Below, one piece after another: positions 46,485-60,500 of a stretch of DNA of 64,000 bases. The stretch comes from Pomacea canaliculata (lineage: Eukaryota; Mollusca; Gastropoda; Architaenioglossa; Ampullariidae): NCBI RefSeq assembly GCF_003073045.1, contig NC_037593.1, positions 10,092,735 to 10,156,734 of the forward strand, given 5' to 3'. The position numbers and the translations under genes are program-made. The notes beneath the pieces were generated by a model that had not been told where the DNA came from, did no database searches, and saw nothing but the letters and a program-made list of their open reading frames with translations. Positions within the stretch are counted from its first letter, which is position 1. Each line of letters opens with the position of its first letter.

Positions 46485-46930
46485 ATTTATCTTGATGATG
46501 ATGATGATGTCGATTTGTAATGCGCAGGTATCCATTCCGAAGAATGCTCATTGCGCAGAAAAAAGAACAAATGAAGAACAAAAAAGTTAACAAATATATA
46601 AAACACCAGGAAAAGTAAAAAAATGGACAGAAGTGTTTCTTGGTAGTTTAAGACTGGCTTGAAAGAAACAGATGGGTTTTCAGTTTCTTGCGGAACGTGG
46701 TTGGTGAGGTGATGGTGGAGAGTGACGATGGCAGAGCATTCCACAGCTTAGGTGCCGCATTTTTGAAGGCCCTGGCTCCAGTGCGCTTCTTGTTGGTGTC
46801 TTCCACTGCAGGGAGACAGAAGCGTGACTGGGAGCCTGAGCGCAGGCTACGTGACGGCTGGTACGGAGGACCTATTTCCTGCAAATCTTCCGGGTTCACC
46901 ATGATTCGTAATAAGGAGGGATTATTTATT
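46485..46930 (-). mobile_element. Truncated LINE (CR1/L2-like): reverse transcriptase C-terminus and 3' UTR
   Basis: An open minus-strand frame at 46902-46648 gives the typical LINE ORF2 C-terminus: YQPSRSLRSGSQ, then GARAFKNAAPKLWNALPSSL, then FRKKLKTHLF and a stop. The 3' UTR ends in AATGAGCATTCTTCGGAATG, TGCGCATTACAAATC and (ATC)n at 46491-46508. The surviving frame has no stop, so this copy is younger than the one in DPH1 intron 3. It is 5'-truncated and lies between DPH1 and SRRD. Confidence 0.9.
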
Positions 46931-47275
46931 TAGGTTTATGATTAACTTTGACCTAAAATTCTTCAAGTGTCGGGTGCTTGACTGTATAGTCTATGTGATA
47001 TACTATGTTTCTAACTGGGTGTCGCCTAGTTCCCGTAGCTGCTGTCTGCTGTTCCATTTCTATAACGTCTGTTGGCATGGGAGATGACTCTTCCTAAGCA
47101 GGGAGAATACATAGAATATTTTTTCCAATTGTGTCAGTCCTGATAAGATCAAAGTGACGTGACGTTATAAAGAAAATAGCTCTTACTTAAATTAAGTACC
47201 TTTTAAAAAAGATTGGCTTTGTTTTCCGTTAAATTGAGTAACGACAGAGACACTCCTAGGACAAGATCTCCCAAA

Positions 47276-50178
47276 ATGGCTGACCACGAGAGAAGCTGCA
47301 ATAAGCTTGACGAATTCGAGGTGGTGAAACACAGGAAACGAAGAGAAAGACGAAAGATTAGGCCGGATTTGTTGCTTGAGCAGTTGACAATCATGGACAG
47401 TGACGAAGTTGTTGATATCGATCGCATTAAAAGGAGGATCCGTCATTGCAGGTAGATCCTGTGATACGCAAATACCGGCCTCAGTACAATTATACACACT
47501 TTACAGCTGTTCCGTTAAAAAATGCAATCACTCGGGAAAACTTAGATGCTCATAACATCATGACAAACATACGAGTGTATTTAGTTAGTCCTATTCATCA
47601 CATGCAGTTCATTGTAAGTTTCAGAAATTATATTTTTGAGAACATCTGAACGAACAACTAGCTCCCGTCTCCAATCCCTTGTTAAGTAGTGAAAAGTTTA
47701 AGTGAAAATTGATCACTGATTTTTTCTTTTCGTGTTTCTTTTTAAAGAGAGGATTTGATAGCATCAGACTTTTTCAAGAGAATTGTAGGTGAGTTGGAAA
47801 ATAGTATCTTTCTCAATCAAAATTTTGTATTTTAAGCTGTACGTGTGTTTGGGGAAACTAGTCTTGAACAGCAGAACATTACTTATGTCAGTGCATTAAA
47901 TGAAAACAGCGTAAAATTTCAATGTTTAGGGCATATTATTTTTGATTGTGGTGAAATGATACAAATTGGATGAAATGAACATGAATTAGAAGGCCATGCA
48001 GAAATGTGTGTTCATAAACTTCATGTTATTTTCCTGTAATATTTAGTACATCTCATGGCAGATACTTTGGAGAAGGCATTGAGATGTCAACCAAGGTTTC
48101 CAGTCCCTGATACTAGTAGTAGCATTGGGCAAAAAAAAGGCTTGTCAGCAGATGTTCCCAGAGACTTGGATATGCTTGTGTATGGTCTTGGAAACTTTGC
48201 AACATGCCACATTGCTTCCTACCAGCTAGCTTTGATGCTGGCTCTTAGGGATCAAAGAATAGTAAGCACAGAATCATTTTCTCTATTTCCTGTTGCTACA
48301 CAGATATGAAAATTTCATTCCTTTATTAACTTGGCTGTAGAAATAAAGTTACATATAGACTTTGACTATCTTTGTTTTCTGTTATTTGTAATAGGTATCT
48401 TGTGACAGGTGTGATGTGTATGACCCACGATTCACATGGTGGGAAAAGCAAATTCTGACAGATGAAGGCTGTTCAGTTATACCACATAATGAAGTTAGTA
48501 CTTATTCTTTTCCCAACAGTGATATTGATTATAAATCTTTGTGTGCCCTTGCACAGTTCAATCTGTCTGTCTTTCCTCAAACTGAAGATGATCAAGAGAC
48601 AAAGTGGAAAATGACAAATTGTTCTCTCTGTGCATGTTGGTGACGGAGAGTTCTAATTTTACAAGTTTTGATAAAATACATACCGTCTAGTTGCATTTAG
48701 ACAAAGTATTATTTTTGCCCTGTTTATTCATCAGCATATTAAATCTCGCCCTAATTATATTATTTGGCTTGAGCAAAAATTGTTGCATTAAAACACCATT
48801 GTCATAACAGTTGGAAATTTGAGCACTTATGCATCATTTTTGTGTGTGTGTCATTACCTAGCATCATGTTATCAGTCTATGATTCATGCCTCTTTAGAGC
48901 AGTGCTTTTTGCTGGTTCTTGGGATCAAATATTGTTTGTGGTATCGAAGGTAAATGACCTGTTTTCCTGTTGTATTTGTTGAAGGAAGGGAAGCGACTTT
49001 GTAGTCGACCCACTTTGGTGTTTATGCCTCATTGTGGTAAGGCTCTTTTTAACAATTTTCTGTGGGCCAACTGGAAACTAGATGTCCTAACCAACTTGGT
49101 CATCCTCGGAAACAGTTTTTCCAGCATTATTTGCAGGTGAGAATCTCTGACAGCTTTTTTTTTTAACTGTATTTAATCTGTAGTATTTGTACTACTAAAA
49201 TTTCATTGACTTTCCTGAATGTTTATTACTTGTCTTAGTGAAATCACATTCCTAATCCCCAGACTTGACACTGAAGCTTTTTTTTACTGTTAATATGCTG
49301 TCAGATTTGTATAGTTCTTTGACATTGTAGATCGTCTGTTGCCATGTACCTTTTCTGACAGTTTGGTATTTCAAATAAAGAATTCTACAGCTTGAAATCA
49401 GAAACTTATCTGAATTTTGTTTTCAGTTTACCTCTGCAAAGATTAAAGAGCTACAACTACATACAGAGAGTATCCTTTTGGATTTGAACAGATAAACATA
49501 CCTTTGTTTGGTAGGGAGGTAAGGAGTTCAAGGGTTTTTTCCAACCCATAAGTTTGTGTGTTCATCTAGTTCTCATTGTATTACAGGTGGAAGAAATTTA
49601 ACTCAGTTTTTACATCAGAATTCTTCCTAAAGCTTTTATAAATTCTTTTCACTCTATATTTAGTATATGGTATAAAAAATGATCAGTACATCTGATCAAT
49701 TATGTGTGGTAGTCTATGTTGTGGTATGTTCAGCTGTGCATAAGTGGAATTTTAGTGCTATTAATGTTCATTATAGATTTTAAGAGAAAGCAACCTATGG
49801 TTTTTCTAATGTTCGGTACAAATGTATGCAGCATCTTGCAAGTTGGCTTTTTGTTGGTCAGTTTTCTTTACTCAGTGTAGACATGAACTGCTTGTATGTG
49901 CACAAGCATCTGAAAACACACACTCTGATGTATACGTACAAGCATGGACTTGCAAATAAATCAAAAAGTTATTGATTCCTTAACTAGTCCCACAGATTCA
50001 AGTATTTATGCTGGAAGATCCAGTTACCAACAACTTTGTTCACAAAGACATTTTTAATGACATGAGCATTCACTGGTTTCCTTTCTCAAAACTACAGCAA
50101 GCTTCACTCAAGACATGGCAGGATACCCCTGAGCCAGTATATGATTGTGAAGAGTTGGAAATAATTCTTGCCTCTTGA
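47276..50178 (+). CDS. SRRD: SRR1-like protein (SRRD)
   Basis: Seven coding exons in continuous phase: 47276-47451, 47748-47788, 48047-48261, 48395-48493, 48985-49136, 49427-49469, 49996-50178. The product is 302 residues (human SRRD 339). The N-terminus is basic (KHRKRRERRK), like the human one. Exons 3-5 carry the SRR1 domain core: VYGLGNFATC, DVYDPRF, TLVFMPHCGKALFNN and LVILGNSF. The last exon has DMSIHWFP. The family is named for plant SRR1, a regulator of circadian clock and phytochrome B signalling. The animal protein has been linked to heme metabolism and proliferation but its chemistry is unknown. ATG 47276 is the first in frame. The frame stays open 49 codons past the exon 4 donor, so intron retention would give a truncated form. 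Converges with PHKG. Confidence 0.95.
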
Positions 50179-53100
50179 AATGTAGAACATGTACACTCCT
50201 TTCTCATAAAGCTGATTTTTTAAATGTTATTCAGATTGTTGTTCTGTTGCATGGTTTACTGTGAAATTTTCTGTATGTGCAGTGCATCAGACAAATCTCA
50301 CTGGTGCTCCTTATCTGGTCTCTCAATGCCTAAAATGTCTAAACCTGTCACTTCACACAGCGACCACTTTTGAGGCTTAGGGCTGACTTGTAGACATAGA
50401 CCCACCCTTTCACAGAAGCACACTAATTTAACAAGAGCATTTTTTTTTAATGAGAACTTCATTACATAAAATCTGTAGTGCATGCCATCTCTGGGCCAAG
50501 GATTTGCTAAACGGAAACAACCATCAATCATACAAAAGAGTGCACTGGAGCCCAGCAGCAACAGGCTTGAATTATCTATCTGCATAATCAAAGAGCTTTT
50601 GCATGCTACGGGAAAATCAAAGATGTGCATAAAAGCTCATCTCTGAGTGGGACCTCTTGTATCTGGCTTTGACAATTCTGGAATATGTAATAGCAGGTAA
50701 TTCAAAATGACACCTTTTGCAAATGCCATGAAACATGACATTATCTGGCATTATATAATGTACATGCAAAACTTATCAAAATCAAGGTCTTGAGAGTGAA
50801 AAATTGTATACCATCATCTCAGCAATACTTTTTGCTCCAGCCCAGTTTAGCAGCTTACAAAATTTACAGGTGCTCTTTAAATCAACTTTTTGCAGGTAAA
50901 CTACACACAATAAACACTAGCATTATTAGATGGCTGACCTGCAGCTACGAAAAAAAAAACAAAGCCTGTGGTGTTTGATATTGTTTGTATTTGCTAATGT
51001 CTCGCAGAAAATGAAATATTAGCTCATTCAATACGTTTGAAATTGATGTGATTGAGCTATACCTGTGAAGAGATTCAAATCTGCAGGTGCAAACTGTAAA
51101 GGAGCTTTAATTCTTGCTTCACTACGACTGTTGACCATTCCATATACAGAATCACCAGCATTTCACTGGCGAGATTTTGTAGCCACTGGTGAGGATTCCT
51201 AATTCGCGTGATATAAGGCTGATATTAATGAACCTCTTATCACAGGGTCAAAATTGTTAGGTCAAATTTACACCTTAAATTTTTAATATTTCTTGCAGTA
51301 GCTGCACAAAACATAGCTGGAGTATGATATGAGAAGTGACCATAGAAGATGAAATCTCAATCGCTTTAAAAACCTTATGAAATTACTGAACATCCATTTT
51401 TCTCTTTTTTTTTTTTTTTTGTAATTTGACAAAAGAAAAACCTGCATGGTGAGAAACCCTAACGTCTAGCTACTCAAAACAACCAGCATGGGGGGAAAAA
51501 CAACAATCCTTATCTGGATACAAACCAATATCATACCAAAAACTAAATCTTTGAAATTGTCTTTAAGAGTTTGCACACTTTTATATTTTCTGTTATGCTT
51601 TCACAATTCTCAATATCAGCATTTACAAGTGCTGACATAAAAGCACATCATTCATTGGATTCTGATGGCCAAGATATTAACATCAAAAGCACCACAGTGT
51701 TTAAGAGGAGGTGGAGCGTTCATTTTTTTAAGTCCACTCCTCGAAATAAGAGAAGGTGCAAGAAGTTTGTACAAAGTGGCATAGTAGGATAATGACAATC
51801 TGGATTAAAACCATCTTTGAAACTTATCTTTTAAAAAAAAAATACTTAAGAAGGCTATGCTAACCAAACCATGAGAACTCTGGGGTGATCTTGTGAAAGG
51901 ATAACTATTTCATTACATAATATAATAAATATCATTGTGCTGCTGAAATGATTTGATTATAATGTAAGCACTGCCAAAGGAAACATTTTCCATTTTTGAT
52001 ATGCAAGATTTTGGAACTCTGGTCAGTTGTGGTAATGATTCTGTATATTACTGTAGCAATGGAAATTTTTTTTTTAATACTGTCTATTCTCTAATCTCAA
52101 AACATCCAGTCAGCATAATCAAAGCACTCAAATTATTTAAACTCTCACCAGTCCATACACTATCAAATGCACACAAATCCACCGGTGTCAACTGAAAGTT
52201 ATTTGCAGTATGTACACTTCCATGAGATGCTAAGTTTTGTGCAGAAGAAAACCCTTTTGTAAAAAATCACGAAGAAAAACTGTGTAAACCATTTCAAGCT
52301 TGAGTATATAAATCATGTGTGCACACTTGCATAAATTATTCTAATATTTTAAAGATATAAAACTATGCACACAGTTTGGAACCAGCTAAAGCAAATCATG
52401 CAGCAGTTTCAAAAGATGATGATTAGTTAAAATGTAAAGGGCACTGCCAAACCAAATTTACCCCCCCTTTCACGAACAATCACTAGCTTTCTTGAGCTAA
52501 TCTGTTGTGCAGTGTAGGTACATTCCCATTTAAAATGTTCTTTATACCCAAGTGAGGTTAATAAAATTTTTATGATTGTCATGTTTGAATGCATTTTTTT
52601 TTTAAAAGCAGATTTTATCCATACTTCATCAATGCTCAAAAACATTCAGACCCTTTTGTTAATGTTCCTAAAGTTATACTGCAGACATGATGTATGTGAA
52701 AGGCAGGTCATTTAAATTCCATTGCTAAATACAAACCTTCATATGGCAACTCATACACATACCAACTTTACTATTTTGGGTCTTCCCTTATAATGTTCAT
52801 CTAAACCTTCCAGAAAAGTACTGAAAATTTAAGAAATTATACTTTTCTTTTAAGCAACTTTCTATGAATGGTAACTCTTTAAAAACACTACCACAGAAGT
52901 CTAGCACATCGGTGTCACTAAAGTAAAATTACAAGCATTGCTAACACAAAAATGATATGTTTTATGGACTTTGTGTCAAGTTCTGACAACACAAAAATCA
53001 CATGAAACTAGTGCTTCCTGCTGAAATGTGTTCTGCATCGACATTGACATGCTATAACTGATCAAATGGTCCAGAAAGCTGCATTACAAACAAGTGCTGT

Positions 53101-54519
53101 GCCTTTGCGCATCACACTTTTCAAGGTGTAAATCTAGCATATTCCACTGATGACTTATCTCAGGATACTGTTTAAGGATATTTTAAACCATCCTTTTCAT
53201 TTCCTTCAGCAACAATTTGAATAAAATGTGAACTGGATCACAAAAGATTAATCTTCTACAAGCTGAAAGCTATCACAGAATATGCCACATTATCATCATC
53301 CACTAACAAAACCACTGGTTGAAACAGGCATACTGCCAAGTATAGCATTCAGTGTAAAAAATAGTTCCCATTACTTCCCTTACAAGAACCTTCTATAAAA
53401 GGAAATCAGCCACAAAAAGTTTTCCTAACCTGGTTTTTAGCAAAACTGCGAACATTGTACAACCATGAATGTCATGCAAAAACATCTCACAATAACTTAA
53501 AACTCACCATAGTCTTTTAACTAGAAACTGGATGTAAAATATTTTATAAGTGTAACAATGGAAGAAAATACAGTACGTCTTCTGTGCTCCAACACCTCTT
53601 GCAGTCTCCTTTGCACACATACACATACATTTATAAATACCACGCACACACAGAGATAGGTATGTATATGTACACAAAATTTCTGCATGTGAATGTATAT
53701 TCACACACAACCATGTAATCAGGTTTCATCAAGCAGACTTCTGTGACTTTGTGCATGATGAAACTTTCAAAATATTTATAAAAATGGTGAGGGAATCACA
53801 AGTAGGAATTATATCCACAAGACTTAGTGAACATTAACGCTGTTGTGATGGTAGCCATCCAAACACTTTTGTTATGCTTTTGTTGATTTATGGTAAAACC
53901 ATTCTATAAGCATGTAAGCTGGTTGTACAACCTAGGGCATGGGGAAAAATGAACAGTTTGCATTCATTTTAAGCAAACTTTAAATGGGTTGTTACAAACT
54001 GCTTTTTATTCCACCTGCACTGTTTGCTGCCACAGATTTAACACCTTTAACATGATTCTCTATTCTTTATGTTGTAAACCAGCTCCTTATTCATGTCAAT
54101 TCGTTGTTTAGTCTCCTATTTTCCAGCCAGTTTAAAATAATAAGATAAAAAGTATCAACCAAACATTTTTTTTCACAAAAGCTACAGTAAATGAGATCTC
54201 CAAATTGATTCATGTAACAGTGAATTTTTTTAAACTAAAATCACTCAAAAATAAACAAAGGAAAAAAAGACCCATGCTTTATTGTTTAAAAGCACGTAAT
54301 AAAAGTATGACTCGTTTTTAATTCAGGGAGCTTTCATAAAGATAAGTACAGCCAGAAGGGCTAGTAGCCTTAAAGAAAACAAAAATGAAGTGTGGGATGG
54401 AAGAAAAATATTTAACATCATTCAGTTTGCCGAGTCCGACCTTCTTACACAGCCATATGAAAGCAACACAAAAAAAAAACTATAATCAGAAATGTCTCTT
54501 AAGATGTGGATTGTGCAAG
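50179..54519. other. Convergent 3' flanks of SRRD and PHKG
   Basis: 4.3 kb of AT-rich, CpG-poor DNA with no supported exon. An AATAAA at about 50907 could end SRRD. Long untranslated regions from both sides may meet here. A T-run lies at 51402-51420. Confidence 0.5.
54278..54283 (-). terminator. PHKG polyadenylation signal
   Basis: AATAAA on the minus strand, about 240 bases after the PHKG stop. Another lies at 54005-54010. Confidence 0.5.
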
Positions 54520-57500
54520 TTATTGTAAACATGGCAAAGTCTTCCAATCATCTCGCATTGAATGTTCGAAGAGAGCGGCACGGTTTTGGTTGTCTCCCCT
54601 CTTGACCCAATGTGCATACATGCAGAAAGCGATGCCATCTATCAATTTGCGAAAGTTCTTGACACCATAGGGATTTGTCACCAATACCTCCACAGACACT
54701 GGTTGAGGATGATGATAAAAGTACTTAAGTCGAAAGTAAAACCGCAGACAAATGATTGCAATCTGGAAATCAAAAAAGAAGTTATGTTACTGTACAAACA
54801 GGCTTAAAACACCAGTAGTTTTACAGATAAAAATATTTGCCATTACTCTTACTAGTGTGTAAATGTTGAAAAACTGTGAATGACAGCTCCAGGAGGTACC
54901 ACTGCATGATGTCACATACTAAACACTTAGCATTGACAAATATAGTTAAATAAAATATAAGATCAAGCTGCACTACATTGAACTATTCAAACTGATGTGA
55001 ATTTTTCAAATAAAAGTTTACATTACCAAATTAGTTTGATTATATGGCAAAGGCATGTTAAGCAAACCAGGATGTAAAACGGTGTTAGATCCATGCAAAC
55101 TCGCAATATGACCAGCCCAACCTATATGTCTCAAACAAAAAGGTCCATTTCCAGTAGCTTATATCCAAGTTAATACAGCTGACAGGACATTTTTCTTCAT
55201 GGCAACTGTACCAAGAAAGTGAAACAGCTTTAAGAATATTTTTTTCTGTTGTACATTTCAGCAACGGAAAACTATCCCCATCACTCCCACCTCTCACTAG
55301 GTATTAGGAAACAATATTAGGCGACAAGACATACTGAATGTTGTTCTTACCCTGAATGTTCGGCGTGGATAGAATGTCTTAGCTTTTTCCACCTGAAATT
55401 AAACCACAACTAAATAAGCTATTCACGTCATACTGCTACAGAATAATGAAGCAAAACTATACTGTCCTTATGGTGCATACGTTTGACAATGATTTATATT
55501 TATGTGCATAGACAGAATGGGCAAAAAAGAGAGAGAGAAGTCCACAAAGGATTTTTTTAATTACGTCTAATTTACTAAAATTGTTATGGCAATATTTACA
55601 AAAATCAATCCTAACTCACTGAATATCTTGCTGTGTTAAAGAAAATAAACAGACCTCTCTTTTGAAGAAAGGATGGTTGAGAGCTTGCTCAGCTGTATAT
55701 CTATCCTTGGGTGAGACAACCAGCAGATGCCGAATCTGCAAGAATATTTCAGGGTAACTGTTTCTTAAACATTTTTTCTTTCTAAAAGAACCTATTTACA
55801 TAACCCTTCAACAGACACCTTTCTCTTTTCGTTGTGGGATATGCTTGTTGTCAAAAGAGAACAAGAGACAGAGAAGGCAAGTCACCATGCCCAAACTTGT
55901 CATTTGTTCTGTCAGAAATTTTAACCTCATATTACTCTCAACACTTCATGCATAAACTTGCATATATGTATATGTACAAAAGAGCACACAATCTTGCGCA
56001 TTAACACAAATACAAACACACTGACATCATCCACTGACCAAATCTTTGGGTGCATCAGAAATATCATCCCATTCTGGTGAGCTGAAGGTATAGTTGCCCT
56101 GCATAATAGACCTCAACATCATCATCTGCTTGCGGTGCCAAAAGGGAGGAGACCCGCACAATCTGCATCAACAAAGATGATTTTCCAACATCTCAATAAA
56201 TTAAAAAAAAAACTTCTTCTACGAATCTGTCTTTTATAATCACTAAATTTAAGACTAGACATTTGTACAAATCTGTTGTTTAATGTTCCTATAAATCAGG
56301 CAGGCAAGTACAAAGAAAACCTGGTGCTAGTGATAGACGTCAGTTAAACCCCAGTTTTAACGTCTGTCACTAACCTCAAGATCAGGTGAGATTTGTTTTG
56401 CCACTCCTGTTTTGACAAACTCTAAACTTAAAATATTTTCTGCTTAGTGGTAAAGATGAATAACTGGAAAAAACTAGCTATACAGGTAGTCCTCGACTTA
56501 CAACATTGATCCGTTCTTATGCAGCGGCGTAAACCGAATTTCGACATAAGTCAGATCATACATTCATACAATACTGTACCATAATAACAGCACAGTACAG
56601 CAAACACTTAGCCTATCCAAACACCTATCCTATCACAGTACCCTACACAATTATCAATAAACATAAGTACAGTACAATATTGTGCAGTACAGTACACTTT
56701 GTTATCACTGTCGCTTTCATAGGAGCAGATCCTTTCACATGTTCAAGGATGCGATCTTTATCCTTTATAATCGTAGCGACAGTCGAACGACTAAATCCTA
56801 ATGACCTGCTAATTTCTGTTGCGGTTTCCCCCTTCTCAGATTGCCTGATGATTTCCGCCGCACGTACAGTTCGACTTACGACGCTAAACCTCGTAAGTCG
56901 GAATGAGCGTCGTATAAAGCGTTGTAACCACGAAACGACCTAACTCAAGACTTTCGTAACCCGAGGACTACCTGTATAGCTATATGTTCTAAATTTAAGA
57001 TAATGGAAACAAATCTCAATTAAATTTAAAATAATAAAATTAACTTACAGTGTATACATGATGACACCACAAGCCCACCTGCAACGCAAAAATAAGTTAA
57101 ATAATAAGGAATCATGGGAATAAGACCAATGGCTTGAAATATGCAAAAAAAATGTTTGCTCTCCTTACAATGCTAATGAAGCAAACAATCCACTCGAATT
57201 AAGGCTATACAAAGTGCTGCCATTTTGAGGAAAATGCTAACATACAAAAATTATAATCCAGCCTGCAAATGCTCCTATCCACTCTACAGTTCCTTTGTTA
57301 CTAGGTTCCTCTTTGCGCTTTTTGTATTAGTCTTCTATTTGTCATCAATACTGTTGTTTATCCCTCTGTTCATTTATTGTTTGTTCTTCTGTCCCTCGTA
57401 TGTTGTCCATATCTTGTTTGTGTTCTTAAGCGCTACAAGCATGCTCCTTGTAAGTGCAAGTATGCACTATACAAATCTTGTGCTTATTATTACTAACAGA

Positions 57501-60500
57501 ATGGATGAAAATGGTGGCTTTTTTTGGCTGCAAAATGCCTCTTTAAAAAACCACGATAAGTTCACAACCTGCCGGAAAAGCTGTCAATTTAATGGTCTAA
57601 ATACGTATCAATAAGGATGGCAAACTTTCGACATCGGGAGTGGGGAAAAAAAATGTTAAAGTTGGGTAGATAAGAACACTTTGTTTAAGAAGTGGAAAGA
57701 AAAGTTAATTCAGTGATAGTGTTGCCAGTTAAAGCCATCAAAAGTTGTAAGAAAGAATTTGCTTCACATGCTGAGGAGGAGTGTAAAATATCAATGTGTG
57801 AGAATAAAAAAAAGTTACTTTCAAGGATTGATGTGATAGCGTTACTGAGCAAACATATGAAGCCTAGAAACTGAGAGAGATTGTGCCTGCTGTGAGAGGG
57901 GCAACCATGGAGTCTTATATCTGTATAAAAGTGTTCTTTCATTAGACTTTACTTCAGTGATGTGAGATATCTTATTTTCTTTACTAACTAGACAGCATAT
58001 GGATGACACTGGACCGCATTGGACAAACCCTCTTATGGAATTAATAGGGTTGTGAGAAAAAGGGAGACACCATAAAAAAACCACAAAATAGACCTCTCAA
58101 TTACTTAGAACATACAAGGGATATGACAATGAAGGTGGCAGTTTAACACCAAAGCAATATAAATATATCTATTCATATACTCACATATCAACTGCCAGAC
58201 CATAGCCAGGAGCATCCTCATACATAGAAACTGACAACACTTCTGGGGCCAAATAGCCTGGTGTTCCACATAGCTCTGTAGGCAAGATCAACAGTTGAAT
58301 GGGATTACAATACATGTAAAATAAATATAAATATCTCCCCATTAAGTAGCGGTTGGAGCCGTAAATAAAATGGGTTTTTTCAATGACAAAATTAGGCAGC
58401 GAACTAAAAATCAGAAATGAATTTAAAAGTCTCCTGGCAACAGGCCACTCTCAAACAAGAACAGTTTCCAATCTGCATGTCTATAGCAAAACCTTAATCA
58501 CATTAGGAGAAAAAAATAAAGGAAGTGAATGTCACATTTAATGAAATATCAGCAGTGAGGGGAGTAAAAAATTAAAGAATAAAAAAAAAAAAAAAAAAAA
58601 AAAAGTGTTTGATCTGATATGTTCTCACCTGTCAGTTCCTCTTCAGGTTTTATCACTGTAGCAAAACCAAAGTCTGATACTTTAATGTTAAGGTCATCAT
58701 CCAGGAGTATATTTTCAGGCTACAAAAGAAAGTTGTAAAAAAAATGTATGATTAAATTTAAGATTGTCAAATCCCTTCATAAACAAGAGCTCATCATTCT
58801 GTCCACATTCTGCATTATCTCCCCTGGATTACCATTGCTAGATACTGTATCAAAAATCTACACTTCAGGTTTAATTTCTGTATAACACAAAATAGTTTGT
58901 CATCGCATCATGTCCTTCACTTTAGGATATAGTGTCTGAAGAGCTGTCAGTATGGCAGTCAGCTCAGCTGTGAATATTGAGGTATATGTTGGGAGTTTGC
59001 TGGAGATGGTCAGGCTGTCGAGGGAGTAGATGGCCAGTCCAGTTGTTGTGTCTCTGGGTTGTAAAATCCGTCAGCAGAGAACTGTTAATAGCCTTTGTAC
59101 GTAGTGTTTAGTTTGAGTGCTTACTTTTGTTCTGATTTGATTTTGGTGTTTTCTTTGTTACAGTCTGTGAAGTCAATGTCTATCTGTGGTTGTGTCCATG
59201 GTGGTGATTGCATGTTAGTATGTGGGTAAAAGGCTATGATATATATATACACTTCACAAAGTAAAATACAGTAAAATTTTCTTGGGATATTGTTTTCACT
59301 GACCTTGAGATCTCTATGCACAATATTACGCTTGTGAAGGTAGTTTACACACTCCAATAGCTGTCGCATGAAGAATCTATATCAAGAGCATGAACAAACT
59401 ATCACTGTTGTGATCAATATAACAAAATATAAATAAATATCACATCACTATTTGTGCTGTAACAAAGGACTAGTGAATTTTTTTCAAACCTTACATGTTC
59501 AATTTCTGTTAGTCTGGCTAGTAGTAATTCTGTGTTATAAACACCTGTCACAATTCAGCTACCCATCCATACCATCCTCACAAGAAACTATCAGCCCTTT
59601 GTAATGGCTTCAGAATGTTTGTTCAATGTACCACAACAAAACCCTGCTACTTATTAGGGTTGCTTCTTTTCACAATAGCATTTTGTAACAGGAGTATTTT
59701 CTTTTAGGGAACTCACCTAGTTCTTTTCTCTGATAAAGATACCACTTGTGTCAGGTAATCAAAAAGCTCCCCTTTACGACATCTGGTAAAGTAAAAATGC
59801 ATATTAAAATTCACATACGCAATTAAATATACATGTGTACACATGTATGTATGTGTGGGTGGGTGCGCATGCCAAGTTAGTTTCCAAAAATTTCAGAATG
59901 TTTGTTCAATGCACCACAACAAAAGCCTGCTGCGTATAAAATATTTTGGTGAACGTTCTGTCAGGAAACAATGCAGCCTTCATGCAATACCTCGTTCAAC
60001 CACTAACGTCAAGGGGGGAGGGGGGAATCCAGTTTTGCTAAATACGCTCATGGTTACACAGTCGCAAGGTTGTAGTGCACGCAAACAAGCACTATCTGGT
60101 TCAATTGTGGGCCATGCACGGTTTTTGACCTTTTGCACACGGCAAGGTAGATCCTCGCCTTCCTCTTGGCTAATGCAGAACAGATCGTGTTCCCTACCGC
60201 CAGACCTACATTTCAGGAGCACGGGGTGAGAAAGGCGCGGAGCTGCATGATGGTTGCCAGGAAGACACGTCTGACACAAGTTGTGTGTGATGCACTTCTT
60301 CGACGCTATCACGCGAGATGTGACTAGGTTATCTAGTAATTCCGCTCGAATCTTAACATTCAACCACCGAAGTTTTTTTTGTTTTTGTTTGGCTTTTTTT
60401 TTTTTTTTTGGGGGGGGGGGGGGGGGAAGGTTTGCGAGTGCTACCTGATCACAAGCCTAAAAGGTCAGGTGCCCCTGCAGTTTCGGTGCAGGCATCCCAA

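Noticed and set aside
47446-47649. 67-residue open frame right after SRRD exon 1
   Set aside because: It is in a different frame from exon 1 and overlaps the start of intron 1; the SRRD exon chain explains the locus.
50298-50630. 110-residue minus-strand open frame
   Set aside because: Lies between two converging genes, has no homology or splice sites, and is likely untranslated sequence.
59843-60363. Opposing 127-128-residue open frames
   Set aside because: They mirror each other in the CpG-rich block, contain no recognisable domain and have no splice context; GC-rich DNA has few stops.
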